Source: DASQYE01 sp035940775
Lineage (GTDB): Bacteria > Acidobacteriota > Blastocatellia > Pyrinomonadales > Pyrinomonadaceae
Direction of reading: 5' to 3'
DNA length: 64,000 bases
NCBI GenBank assembly: GCA_035940775.1
Contig: DASZEN010000004.1
Span: 62,001-126,000 of the forward strand
Below the pieces are notes generated by a model. It was not told the DNA's origin. It searched no databases and was given only the letters and a program-made list of their open reading frames with translations. Shown here piece after piece: positions 44,626-53,487 of this stretch (positions within the stretch are counted from its first letter, which is position 1; every line of letters starts with the position of its first letter). Position numbers and translations under genes: made by a program.

Positions 44626-46323
44626 CTACGGCTGCACCTTCCCGTAAACGATCTCGCCGCCGATCACCGTCATCACGCAACGCGTCTTGAGAATCTCGGG
44701 CGCAGGGATTCTCATGATGTCGGCCGAGAGCACCGTCAGGTCGGCGAGCTTACCCTGCTCTATGGAGCCCTTCGCGTTCTCCTCGAATGCGGCGCGGGCC
44801 GCCCAGAGGGTGAACATGCTGAGCGCCTGCTCGCGCGAGACGGCCTGTTCAGTGTGCCAGCCCTCGCCGGAAAATCCCTTCGGATCGCGGCGCGCGACCG
44901 CCGCATAAAACTCAATCATGGGCTCGCCGCGCTCGACCGGAGCATCCGAGCCGCCCGCGATGAAAGAGCCAGCCTTGATGAGACTCTGCCATGCGTACGC
45001 GCCCGCGAGCCGTTTGAGACCCAAACGGCCCGGCGCGAAGAAGAGGTCGCCGATGGCGTGCGAAGGCTGCATCGAAGGGATGACGCCGAGCTTTGCGAAG
45101 CGCGGGATGTCGACGGGGCTGATGATCTGCGCGTGCTCAATGCGCCAGCGCGGCTCGCGAATCTTCCTCTCGGCGGGCGGCACTGCCGTGAAAGCCTTCT
45201 CGTAGAGGTCGAGGACGACGCGATTGGCGCGGTCGCCGATGGCGTGCGTCTCGACCTGTATCCCCTGTCGCAAAGCCTCTATGAACATCGGCAGCAGCTC
45301 TTCCGGTTTGGCCGTCAGAAAACCGGAGGTGTCAGGGGCGTCCGCGTAGGGCTCAAGGAGCGCCGCGCCTCTTGAGCCGAGCGCGCCGTCCATCACGACT
45401 TTTATCGTGCGTAGTGTCAGGCGTCCATCGAAAGCCCCGGCGGTTGCGCCCTCCGTCAACAACTTTTGCGAATCAGGGGTGGGCCCATAGACGGCCTTGT
45501 AGATGCGAAGCTTGATCCTGCCTTCGCCGTAGAGTTTTCTGTAGAGCGCGACATCCGCGTAGCTTCCGCCCGCGTCCTGAATCTCGCACCAGCCCAGCTC
45601 TATGCTGCGCTTGACTGCGAGCAGAGCGGCCTGTTCGGTCTCGGACTCGGTCGGCGGCGGAATGTGGCGTGTGACAAGCTCCTGCGCGTTGTCGAGGAGC
45701 ATCCCCGTGGGCTCTCCCGTGCGCTTGTCTTTTGAGATTTCGCCGCCGAACGGATTCGCGGTGCTGCGATCTATACCCGCGATCTTGAGGGCCGCGCTAT
45801 TGGCGACGGCCCCGTGCCCGTCGGCGCGGCGCAGGAAGACGGGCTTATCGGGCGCGACCCGGTCGAGGTCTTGACGAGTCGGAAAGAGGGGCGGCTTCCA
45901 GTGCGTCTCGATCCAGCCGCGCCCGGTAATCCATTCGCCCTCCTTCGCCAAGAGGACGCGCGCCTTAACCTTCGCGAGAAAATCTTCGAGTCCCGTAGTG
46001 CCTTCGAGGTTGAGCGTCAGCTCGCGCCAGCCGACGCCCATCAGGTGATAGTGCGAATCCGTCATTCCGGGCACGACCGTATTGCCGCGCAGATCGACGA
46101 CGCGCGTCGCCGCGTCCCCGTACGCTTTCGCCTCACGGTTAGACCCGACGAAGATGATCCGGTCGCCCTTGACCGCGATGGCCTCGGCGCGCGGTTGTCG
46201 CTCGTTGACCGTGTAGACGTTGCCGTTGATGAACAGAACGTCGGCGGCCTGCTTTCTGCGCGACGAGTCGGGCGCGAACAAGAGCGCCGCCGCGATCAGC
46301 AAAATGGAGGCGATTGCTTTCAT
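44626..46323 (-). CDS. Secreted amidohydrolase (YtcJ-like)
   Basis: A 565-residue exported amidohydrolase superfamily enzyme. A hydrophobic leader (1-18) is followed by the metal site TDSHYHLMGVG, the long substrate insert, the HAIGD motif and the GGSDAPVERGEP Asp motif near the C-terminus. It belongs to the amidohydrolase-3/YtcJ branch, which acts on N-acyl or cyclic amides; the real substrate is not known. The start is ATG at 46323 following GAGAGGA; the longer frame upstream to 46575 is not supported. Export distinguishes it from cytoplasmic YtcJ. Confidence 0.88.
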   Translation of the reverse strand: MKAIASILLIAAALLFAPDSSRRKQAADVLFINGNVYTVNERQPRAEAIAVKGDRIIFVGSNREAKAYGDAATRVVDLRGNTVVPGMTDSHYHLMGVGWRELTLNLEGTTGLEDFLAKVKARVLLAKEGEWITGRGWIETHWKPPLFPTRQDLDRVAPDKPVFLRRADGHGAVANSAALKIAGIDRSTANPFGGEISKDKRTGEPTGMLLDNAQELVTRHIPPPTESETEQAALLAVKRSIELGWCEIQDAGGSYADVALYRKLYGEGRIKLRIYKAVYGPTPDSQKLLTEGATAGAFDGRLTLRTIKVVMDGALGSRGAALLEPYADAPDTSGFLTAKPEELLPMFIEALRQGIQVETHAIGDRANRVVLDLYEKAFTAVPPAERKIREPRWRIEHAQIISPVDIPRFAKLGVIPSMQPSHAIGDLFFAPGRLGLKRLAGAYAWQSLIKAGSFIAGGSDAPVERGEPMIEFYAAVARRDPKGFSGEGWHTEQAVSREQALSMFTLWAARAAFEENAKGSIEQGKLADLTVLSADIMRIPAPEILKTRCVMTVIGGEIVYGKVQP

Positions 46324-46494
46324 GATTCCTCTCAAAAACCCCTCGCGGGTCGTTTCGATTCGGTCTCTTGATATGTAAGCGTTTGGAAATTCTCCGGAGC
46401 GGCCAACCGTTATATCACTGAAAGGCCGCAAACGCACGAGAAGGCCGGAAACCCTTTCGACTCGGACGCGCGCGGGTGCTGCAAGGCGAGAGTG

Positions 46495-46524
46495 TTGGGA
46501 ACAGGCGGCCGTATGCCATATAAT
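46495..46524 (+). promoter_or_regulatory. Promoter of the dienelactone hydrolase
   Basis: TTGGGA and TATAAT are 18 bases apart; the start would be near 46531, about 53 bases before the ATG. Confidence 0.5.
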
Positions 46525-46583
46525 CCAGCACACTTCAACCGCAAAGGAATTAAAATTCTCTTCACAGGAGGTCATGGCCCGGC

Positions 46584-47264
46584 ATGAATACGGAAACTAT
46601 AAATTTCGAGACGCAGAATGGTGCGACCACGGCCTTCGTCGCGCAGCCCGATGCCGAGAGAGAAGGCGCGCCAGCGGCGGTCGTTCTGATACACGAATGG
46701 TGGGGCATCAATGACCACGTGCGCGACCTCGCCGGGCGCTACGCCGCAGAGGGTTTCCTGTGCGTCGCGCCAGACCTCTTTCGCGGCAAAACGGCGAGCG
46801 ACCCCGAAGCGGCCTCGAAGCTGATGCAAGCCCTGTCCATTGACGACGGCATCAACACGGTCAACCACGCCCTGGAAGAAGCGACCGAACGCTACGGCGT
46901 AAAGCGGCTCGGCATCACTGGCTACTGCATGGGTGGAACCTACGCGCTGCGCGCCGCCTGCGAGATCGACGCGCTCGGCGCGGCAGCCGCCTTCTACGGC
47001 GACATCCCGGATGAGGCGACGCTCTCGCGCCTGAAAGTTCCGACCCTGTTCGTCGCCGGGGCGCGCGACAACTGGATTACGCCAGAGAAAGTCGAGGGCC
47101 TGAGAGAGGCGGCGCGCAAGTACGATCTGCCGGTCGAGGTCGTGAGCTACGACGCCGATCATGCCTTCTTCAACGACACGCGCCCCGAAGTCTATAACCC
47201 GGAAGCGGCGGCCGACGCCTGGCAGCGCGTCCTCACACTCTTCCGAGAGCGCCTGTTGGAGTAG
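46584..47264 (+). CDS. Dienelactone hydrolase family protein
   Basis: A 226-residue cytoplasmic alpha/beta hydrolase of the DLH family, which opens lactone rings such as those in catechol degradation. Catalytic Cys115 sits in GYCMGG, Asp162 in GARDNW and His193 in DADHAFF, so the Cys-Asp-His triad is complete. The length is that of the family. The ATG follows AGGAGG by about 12 bases; a nearer ATG at 46574 is in another frame. Other lactones or short esters remain possible substrates. Confidence 0.93.
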   Translation: MNTETINFETQNGATTAFVAQPDAEREGAPAAVVLIHEWWGINDHVRDLAGRYAAEGFLCVAPDLFRGKTASDPEAASKLMQALSIDDGINTVNHALEEATERYGVKRLGITGYCMGGTYALRAACEIDALGAAAAFYGDIPDEATLSRLKVPTLFVAGARDNWITPEKVEGLREAARKYDLPVEVVSYDADHAFFNDTRPEVYNPEAAADAWQRVLTLFRERLLE

Positions 47265-47409
47265 ATTTCATTTTCGGCGCGGTCGCCAAATTCATGGGCC
47301 GCCGCTCGGCTGCCATAGAATATGAGAGTGCGGAGTCGCGTCTCTGATCCGATTGAAGATTGCTTTTGGAGATCACGGCCTTCGGGACGAAACTCGATTG
47401 GCGAGGGCG

Positions 47410-48360
47410 TTAGACGAGAGGCTGTGCGCTCCTGATAAATTCGTCTAGTTCCACCCGCGTCGGCAAAGATGTGCGCGCGCCGAGCGACCTGCACTTCAGC
47501 GAAGCCGTAGCGTTGGCGTATTTCAAACTGGCTTCAATCTCTTCGCCTCTGAGCAATCCATAGAGAAAGCCCGCGTGAAAGGCATCGCCCGCGCCCGTCG
47601 TATCGCGGCAGTCGCCGGGCACCGAGAGCGCGGGAGATTCCAGAAATATGCCGTCGCAGTAGAGAAGCGCGCCGCGCGTGCCGAGCGTCATGCCGACGAG
47701 CGGAAAATCGTAGCGCGCCTTTAGCTCGACGAGCGAGGCGCGCGGGTCGTGGATGCCGGTCAGGCGATGCGGAAATTCCTTGGACGAGATCAGAATATCT
47801 ATCAGCGGCAGAAGCTCAGGCAGGCCCTCGTAGATATTGTCTATATCGGCGGAGACGAGCGTGGTAGAGGCGCGCGCCGCTCGGGCCATACGCGCGCAGG
47901 CCGGTGGGTCGTGCGCGTCCAGGTGAAGCACGCGCCCGCGCCCGGCCAATGCGACCGGCGCATCCCCGGCGCTGTAGGCGAGGCGATCGTCGCGATCCCA
48001 GATGACCGTGCGCTCGCCGTTGCGTGCGTCTATGATGATGAAGGCGAGCTGCGTGCGCGCGCCCTCGATCATCTCCGCATACCCGACATCAACGCCCTCG
48101 TCGCTGACCGTCGCCAAACCGAACTGTCCTTCCATATCCGAGCCGAACCGGCCCGCGTAGGCCGTCGCCAGCCCGAGCCTCTGTAACGCGACCATGGCCG
48201 TGGCCGTCTGCCCGCCCGCCGCCTGTACATGCTCTGTGAGCCGCGTCTTGGTGTCGAAGGCCGGATAGGCGGGCACGACCACCAGATGATCGACGGCGTT
48301 CAGGCCGAAACCGACCGCATCGAACTCTTTATCGCCCGCCAGCACGAAAGGGAAATGCAC
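47410..48360 (-). CDS. PfkB-family carbohydrate kinase
   Basis: A 316-residue ribokinase/PfkB sugar or nucleoside kinase. N-terminal GLNAVDHLVVVP and AAGGQTATAMVALQRLG match the substrate-binding lobe; the anion-hole and catalytic signature DTTGAGDAFHAGFLYGLL lies near residue 263-280 with the catalytic Asp in GAGD. The GTG start follows GAGAGGA. Substrate specificity (fructose-1-phosphate, ribose, adenosine or other) is not readable. It is convergent with DLH and divergent from uvrC. Confidence 0.92.
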   Translation of the reverse strand: MHFPFVLAGDKEFDAVGFGLNAVDHLVVVPAYPAFDTKTRLTEHVQAAGGQTATAMVALQRLGLATAYAGRFGSDMEGQFGLATVSDEGVDVGYAEMIEGARTQLAFIIIDARNGERTVIWDRDDRLAYSAGDAPVALAGRGRVLHLDAHDPPACARMARAARASTTLVSADIDNIYEGLPELLPLIDILISSKEFPHRLTGIHDPRASLVELKARYDFPLVGMTLGTRGALLYCDGIFLESPALSVPGDCRDTTGAGDAFHAGFLYGLLRGEEIEASLKYANATASLKCRSLGARTSLPTRVELDEFIRSAQPLV

Positions 48361-48443
48361 TCAGGTTTTCCTCTCTTTGACCGATAGGCTATCATAGCAA
48401 AATAGAGTTCATATCAAAGCACCGAGGAACGCGAGCGAGAGCA

Positions 48444-50594
48444 GTGACACTAGAGGATAAACTACAGAACCTGCCCGTCTCGCCCGGCGTCTATCTGCAC
48501 AAGGACGACGCGGGGCGGATCATCTATATAGGCAAGGCGAAGAATCTGCGTAATCGCGTGCGCTCCTATTTTCAATCGGGGCGCGGGCATGATCGCAAGA
48601 CCAGGGAATTGGTGCGCCGTATTCGCGACCTGGAATTTATCGTCACGGATACGGAGGTCGAGGCGCTGGTGCTGGAATCCAATCTTATCAAGCAGCACAA
48701 GCCGCGCTACAACATCCTTCTCAAGGACGATAAGCAGTACCCGCACCTGAAATTGACGGTCAACGAGCCCTTCCCGCGCGTCATGATTACGCGGCGCATA
48801 CAGCGCGACGGCGCGCTCTACTTCGGGCCGTTCCTGCCCGCCTCGCTCGCCCGCCGCACCATCGATCTCATAAACCGCACGTTCCAGCTTCGCACCTGCG
48901 ACATTGAGATAGACGGGAGATTGCCGCGCCCGTGTCTCGAATATCACATCAAACGCTGCCTCGGCCCATGCGTCAAGGGCTTATGCACGCCCACGGAATA
49001 CTCGGAGGCCGTGCGCGATGTGCGACTGCTGCTCGAAGGAAAGAATCGGGAGCTGGTGGATGCGCTCGAAGCACGAATGATGCAAGCCTCCGAAGAGATG
49101 CGTTTCGAGATGGCGGCCAGGTATCGCGATATGCGCAAGACCGTGCTCGCGCTTGCCGAGCACCAGAAGATGGCGACCTCGCCCGACCGCGACGTGGACA
49201 TCTTCGGCTATTACCACGAGGGCGCGCGTCTCGCCCTGCAACTCTTCACGATGCGCGAGGGCAAGATCGTCGGCCGCCGCGAGTTTTTCTGGGAAGACCT
49301 GGCGGAAGAGGGCTTCGACCCGTCGCGGTTTTTGAGCGAGGTGTTGACGCAGTATTACTCTACGGACTACGTGCCGCTGGAGATTTACGTCCCCGTCGAT
49401 TTCGAGGATCGAGAGCTGCTGGAAAAAGCGCTCGCTGAGCGGCGCGGTCGGCGCGTGCGCATCCTCTCTCCGCAGCGCGGCGAAAAACGCGACCTCATCG
49501 ACCTCGTCGAAAAGAACGCCAAGCTCGCCTTCGAGCAGCGCTTTCGCGTCCTTAAACCCGACATGGAGCGCGTGCTCGAAGAGTTGCAGGAGACGCTCGA
49601 GCTGCCGCGCTTTCCCGCGCGCATAGAGTCGTTCGACATCTCTAACATACAGGGCGCGGAGAACGTCGCCGGGATGGTCGTGTGCGAGAACGGCAAGATG
49701 AACCGCGCCGAGTATCGCCGCTTTCGCATCAAGACGGTCGAGGGCGCAAACGATTTCGCCTCGATGCACGAGGCGGTTCTGCGCCGCTATCGCCGCCAGT
49801 TGGACGAGGGCAAGCCGCTGCCCGATCTGGTCATGATCGACGGCGGCAAGGGCCAACTCGGCGCGGCGGGTGCGGCGATGCGCGAGCTTGACCTCGAAGC
49901 CATCCCGATGATCGGTGTCGTCAAACCGCCGCGCCGCCACAACGACATCTCTCACCTGCTCATCAAGGGCCGCGAGCACGAGCCTGTCTTTCCGGATTCC
50001 CACTCGCCCGTGCTGCGCCTCATACAGATGATACGCGACGAGACGCACCGCACGGCCGTAGCCTATCACCGCAAGCGGCGCGAGCTGCGCGATTTCACCT
50101 CGGAGTTGTCGGACATTCCGGGCGTCGGCGAAAAACGGAAGACGCGGCTGCTGCGTAACCTCGGCTCGATTCAGCGAGTCGCGAACGCCTCGGTCGCTGA
50201 GCTTTCGCCCTTCGTCGGTCGCAAGACCGCCGAAGAGATCGTCGCGCATTTCGCGCGTCAACGCGCGCTGGCCGAAGGCGGCGGCGGCAATGATGAAACG
50301 AGCGACGACGACACCGCCGCCGCTACGCAAAGCTCCAACACCGCCGCCAGGCAAAGCTCAACGGCCGCCCGTGTTGATGAGATAGAGCCGTCTCTGGTCG
50401 AAACACGCCTCGACGATCCGGAGGGCGAGGCCGAAGACCTCCAACCGATACGCTCCGTGGATCAGGCGGGCCAACTGCGCGCCGCGCGCCCACGCCGAAC
50501 GCGCAAACGAGGCGAGCGCTCCACGAATCCGCACGGCATCAAGCGCGAAAAAATCGGCAAGTCAGAGGGTGAAGGCGAAGGGCTGCCCTCTTGA
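48444..50594 (+). CDS. uvrC: Excinuclease ABC subunit C
   Basis: UvrC makes both incisions in nucleotide-excision repair. The 716 residues carry the GIY-YIG domain (PGVYLHKDDAGRIIYIGKAKNLRNRVRSYF), the UVR interaction motif (LVDALEARMMQASEEMRFEMAARYRD), the RNase H-like domain (SFDISNIQG; MIDGGKGQL) and tandem helix-hairpin-helix motifs (LSDIPGVGEKRKTRLLRNLGS). The enzyme is complete. About 100 extra residues at the C-terminus are Ala/Thr/Arg-rich and not part of the family core, so the tail is low-complexity. The start is GTG at 48444. Confidence 0.96.
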   Translation: MTLEDKLQNLPVSPGVYLHKDDAGRIIYIGKAKNLRNRVRSYFQSGRGHDRKTRELVRRIRDLEFIVTDTEVEALVLESNLIKQHKPRYNILLKDDKQYPHLKLTVNEPFPRVMITRRIQRDGALYFGPFLPASLARRTIDLINRTFQLRTCDIEIDGRLPRPCLEYHIKRCLGPCVKGLCTPTEYSEAVRDVRLLLEGKNRELVDALEARMMQASEEMRFEMAARYRDMRKTVLALAEHQKMATSPDRDVDIFGYYHEGARLALQLFTMREGKIVGRREFFWEDLAEEGFDPSRFLSEVLTQYYSTDYVPLEIYVPVDFEDRELLEKALAERRGRRVRILSPQRGEKRDLIDLVEKNAKLAFEQRFRVLKPDMERVLEELQETLELPRFPARIESFDISNIQGAENVAGMVVCENGKMNRAEYRRFRIKTVEGANDFASMHEAVLRRYRRQLDEGKPLPDLVMIDGGKGQLGAAGAAMRELDLEAIPMIGVVKPPRRHNDISHLLIKGREHEPVFPDSHSPVLRLIQMIRDETHRTAVAYHRKRRELRDFTSELSDIPGVGEKRKTRLLRNLGSIQRVANASVAELSPFVGRKTAEEIVAHFARQRALAEGGGGNDETSDDDTAAATQSSNTAARQSSTAARVDEIEPSLVETRLDDPEGEAEDLQPIRSVDQAGQLRAARPRRTRKRGERSTNPHGIKREKIGKSEGEGEGLPS

Positions 50595-51129
50595 GTAAAA
50601 GAAGGGGACGCGCGCGCGCGCGTGGGCCCTCTAATCGCCTCGAAACAGTCCGCATCAGACCTCGCTTTAGAGTGCCGGAATCGCCTATCTTTCGTCACAA
50701 AAAAACGAACATTTGAGATTGGCAACCCCGACCTTTCACGCCACATCTACTACAGTTCCAAAAGCCATAAGCGGCTCCTGTGACACCACATAAAGTGCCA
50801 CAGGGCCAGCGGCCAAACTCATACTCCTCTCCTACAATCAGAGGTGCGCGTCCCCCGACGGGACGGACTCTGTTTACGTAGCCGAAGGGAAGGCGTGAGA
50901 TGCGTGGCTTGAGGAGGCGGACAACTGTCAGTTTTTTATTGCACGCGGGCTCTTCGGGTGATTCGCTTACCCGGTAGAAATACGTGCTTATTAGAGAGGG
51001 TTGGGGGGCCATGACAATGGCATCGCCCTTGCTGACTCACGGCTGGCGGTTGCCTGAATAAGTGAGGCCGTGCGGTCTCGCTGCAAATACACAAGAAGGG
51101 ATTTCAAGGAAAGGGAAGTTAAATCAGCT
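50595..51129. other. Intergenic region after uvrC
   Basis: About 535 bases. It opens with a run of seven alternating CG pairs (50609-50622), then AT-rich DNA. No frame with support was found, and no promoter with both boxes is clear; the outer-membrane gene start lies at 51130 after GGGAAG. Confidence 0.4.
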
Positions 51130-51789
51130 ATGCGTAAATTATTGCTTTTAGCGAGTCTCATTCTGGCCTGCGCGCCGCTCAGTTTCGCGCAGACGACGGA
51201 TGAGTACAACAAGGTAGAGTTCTACGGCGGCTACTCGCACAACCGCGTGGACACGGGCCTCAGCGATGACGACCCGGATTTTAGAGACATCATAGACGAG
51301 CGTGAAGGCTTCAACGGCTTCGAGACTTCGATCACCGGGAACGTGCACAAGTACGTCGGTTTGAAATTCGATGTCTCGGGCGCTTACAGGTCGGAGAATT
51401 TCGCGCTCTCGAACGGCGCGACCGGCGACGTTGATTCGAGCATCTACAACTTCCTGGGCGGCGTACAGCTCAAGGACAACCGCAAGGAAGGCGGCATGCT
51501 CAGGCCGTTCGCCCATTTTCTGGCGGGCGCGGCTCATCAGCGCGTCGAGGTCAACAGCCCGCAGCTCAATGCTCTGATCGGCGTCAACAGCTTCGAGGCC
51601 GAGGACACGAGCTTTGCCCTGGGGATAGGCGGCGGCCTTGATATTCGCGTTCACCCGAGGGTTGATATTCGCGCGATCTCGCTCGATTACAACCCGGTCT
51701 TCAGCGGCGACCAGACGATCCAGGGCCAGACCTTTGACGGTCGAACCCAGCACAACTTCCGTATCGGTGCCGGTATCGTCATACACTAA
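51130..51789 (+). CDS. Outer-membrane beta-barrel protein
   Basis: A 219-residue exported barrel protein. The signal peptide MRKLLLLASLILACAPLSFAQ is textbook. The mature part alternates short beta strands (VEFYGGYSHNRVD, YVGLKFDVSGAYR, FALGIGGGLDIRVHPRVDIRAISLDYNPVF) and ends in a strand (HNFRIGAGIVIH), in the style of OmpA/OprG-like small porins. The ATG at 51130 was preferred since the signal peptide starts there; the frame is open 20 codons upstream. A strong terminator follows. No specific ligand can be inferred. Confidence 0.82.
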   Translation: MRKLLLLASLILACAPLSFAQTTDEYNKVEFYGGYSHNRVDTGLSDDDPDFRDIIDEREGFNGFETSITGNVHKYVGLKFDVSGAYRSENFALSNGATGDVDSSIYNFLGGVQLKDNRKEGGMLRPFAHFLAGAAHQRVEVNSPQLNALIGVNSFEAEDTSFALGIGGGLDIRVHPRVDIRAISLDYNPVFSGDQTIQGQTFDGRTQHNFRIGAGIVIH

Positions 51790-51816
51790 AACTCATCCGA
51801 GTTGAAAAATAAGCGG

Positions 51817-51853
51817 GGCCGTTCGGGTTTCAAAAAGACCCGGACGGCCTTTC
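51817..51853 (+). terminator. Terminator of the barrel gene
   Basis: Arms GGCCGTTCGGGT and ACCCGGACGGCC pair (one T-G wobble) around a 9-base A-rich loop and are followed by TTTCTT; 27 bases past the stop. Confidence 0.8.
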
Positions 51854-51950
51854 TTCATCCTCCGGCCTCGCTTCATCTTGCGGCCCGAGCGAAAATTTTC
51901 CGGATTCGTCTTTCGCCGCCCGCGCTCTCTCGCACTCTCTCAATAAATGC

Positions 51951-51981
51951 TTGACGTTGCCGCCGCGCGAGGAAGATAATA
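51951..51981 (+). promoter_or_regulatory. Promoter of the DUF2231 gene
   Basis: TTGACG at 51951-51956 and GATAAT at 51976-51981 with a 19-base spacer, a little long. Transcription would start near 51988, inside the palindrome that follows. Confidence 0.5.
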
Positions 51982-52000
51982 TTAGGACGTTCCCTAATAC
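51981..52000. promoter_or_regulatory. Palindromic operator candidate over the start site
   Basis: TATTAGG and CCTAATA are perfect 7-base arms separated by ACGTTC. Placement directly over the inferred +1 is typical of a repressor site. The regulator is not encoded nearby and the motif is not one I can name. Confidence 0.45.
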
Positions 52001-52116
52001 AGTTGAATTGAACTTACGCGGGCAGGAAAGCAGGGGCGCGAAAGCCCTTTAGCACGGGGCGCCGCGTCGCGGCTCGAAACGCCTTTTCCTGACAATCTAA
52101 AAAGGGGGAAAACTTT

Positions 52117-52602
52117 ATGGCAAGCAAAGCCAGCATTATGGGCCATCCCGTTCACCCGATGCTGATACCGTTTCCTCTGGCCCTGTGGGTCTTTTCGTTC
52201 ATCGCCGACCTCTTATATCTATTGCGCGGAGACGCGGTTTGGATCGGGCTGGCGAAGTACACGCTCGCCGGAGGCATCATCGGCGGATTGCTGGCCGCCG
52301 TGCCGGGTCTGATCGACTGGCTCGCGCTGAAGTCGAGCGAGGTCGCCAGCATCGCCAACTGGCACGCGCGCCTGAACGTTATCGCGCTCGTCATCTTTGC
52401 GGTGAGCCTCTACCTGCGCACGCGCTACGGCGCACCCATGGTTGGCGGCAGCATGACGATTCCCTTCCTGCTCTCGGCAGTCGGCGTCGTCCTGATCTCC
52501 ATCTCGGGCTGGCTCGGCGGCTCTCTCTCTTACGATCACGGGGTCGGCGTCAAACCGCAACACGACTCGCCCGAAGAGGAAGCGGCCAAGCTGAGATTCT
52601 GA
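52117..52602 (+). CDS. DUF2231 membrane protein
   Basis: A 161-residue inner-membrane protein with four hydrophobic helices (about 15-35, 45-65, 85-105 and 112-133). The N-terminal GHPVHPMLIPFPLALW is the DUF2231 signature, and GSLSYDHGVGV lies after the fourth helix. Conserved His residues in the signature could bind metal or heme; unproven. The ATG follows GGGGGAAAAC at good distance. The role is unknown. Confidence 0.92.
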   Translation: MASKASIMGHPVHPMLIPFPLALWVFSFIADLLYLLRGDAVWIGLAKYTLAGGIIGGLLAAVPGLIDWLALKSSEVASIANWHARLNVIALVIFAVSLYLRTRYGAPMVGGSMTIPFLLSAVGVVLISISGWLGGSLSYDHGVGVKPQHDSPEEEAAKLRF

Positions 52603-52618
52603 AAAGGAAGCGGGCTAA

Positions 52619-52695
52619 GGGATGAGCGATGAATGATTGAGGGAAAGGGTCAAGTGAATCATTCGCTCAGACCCTTTCATCCCTCATCCCTTCTA
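52619..52695. repeat. Heptamer-phased inverted repeat between convergent genes
   Basis: Units GGGATGA, GCGATGA and ATGATTG on the left and TTTCATC, CCTCATC and CCTTCTA on the right keep one 7-base period over 77 bases. The halves are mostly complementary and should fold into a hairpin ending both the DUF2231 and the 52696 transcripts. Confidence 0.65.
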
Positions 52696-53469
52696 TTACC
52701 CTCCCTGCTTTTGCCCTGTAAAGTCGTAGGTGATGTGCAGGGTCAGCTTGCCATTTTGTATCTCCTCGCGCACGTCTTTGACCTGCGCTTTGAGCGTGCT
52801 GTTGCTCGCCTTGACGGGCAGGGAGAGCGTGAGCTGGTGCGATTGTAGAATCTCCAGCGGATTGACGCGCTCGTTGATGGCGCGCTGCACGAGCGCCGTC
52901 ACGACATCGCCGACGCCGGATGCGGTGTTATCCAGATTGACCCCCTCGACATTGATGCGCCCGTAAACCATCTGCTTCGACTGGTCGAAAGAGAGCTGGA
53001 TGCTGGCCTGGGCCCACCCTTTGAAGCGCATGCAGCCGAAGATCGGAGCGTTGAAGCTTCCGGAAAAGGCGAGCGGCGAGACGATCTTCCCGTCCGCCAG
53101 CCTGACGCCCGTCCTGACGTTGCTGCCTTCGGGTACGAGCGTGACCGCGCTCGCGCAATCGCCCTGGAAAACCGCCCGCCGGAAATCAGGCGCGAAAGGA
53201 TCGCCGGACGCGTCGCCCTCCCGTCTGAGGGAGCTGAATTGCAGCGGGAACGACGGCGCGTTCATGTCGCGGAAGATAGTCGCCAGCACGGCGTCGAAGA
53301 ACCTTTCGTCGAGCGTAATCATGGCCGTGCCCGGCGGATCGCCGCCCTGATCGGGAGGTTTGAGCGGAGCGCCGGGCAGTGCCCCGGCGTGCGGCGCTCC
53401 GACGAAAAGAAAGAAGACCAGCACCCCGCCGAGCACGAGCCCGGCCAGTAGAACAAGTATGTATTTCAT
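52696..53469 (-). CDS. Membrane-anchored hypothetical protein
   Basis: A 257-residue protein with one N-terminal helix (about 4-24) and a beta-rich periplasmic body (about 45-257). Two cysteines in GDCASA and FGCMRF could form a disulfide. A later segment (LDNTASGVGDVVTALVQRAINERVNPLEIL) suggests an amphipathic helix before a final beta stretch, loosely resembling lipid-binding BPI or LEA folds; a weak analogy only. It starts 18 bases after the lipoprotein gene stop on the same strand, so the pair is one operon. Confidence 0.7.
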   Translation of the reverse strand: MKYILVLLAGLVLGGVLVFFLFVGAPHAGALPGAPLKPPDQGGDPPGTAMITLDERFFDAVLATIFRDMNAPSFPLQFSSLRREGDASGDPFAPDFRRAVFQGDCASAVTLVPEGSNVRTGVRLADGKIVSPLAFSGSFNAPIFGCMRFKGWAQASIQLSFDQSKQMVYGRINVEGVNLDNTASGVGDVVTALVQRAINERVNPLEILQSHQLTLSLPVKASNSTLKAQVKDVREEIQNGKLTLHITYDFTGQKQGG

Positions 53470-53487
53470 CTTCGCCTCTTCCGGGCC

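Larger units (their letters stand above)
51790..52116. other. Intergenic region with terminator, promoter and palindrome
   Basis: About 325 bases between the barrel gene and the DUF2231 gene. It has the terminator of the former, then a promoter and a palindrome for the latter. No coding frame is supported. Confidence 0.55.

Noticed and set aside
48981..50354. 457-codon minus-strand frame
   Set aside because: Antisense shadow of uvrC, typical of high-GC codon use.
50695..51012. 105-codon minus frame with several Cys
   Set aside because: Scattered Cys without knuckle spacing, no ribosome site and no neighbour in phase.
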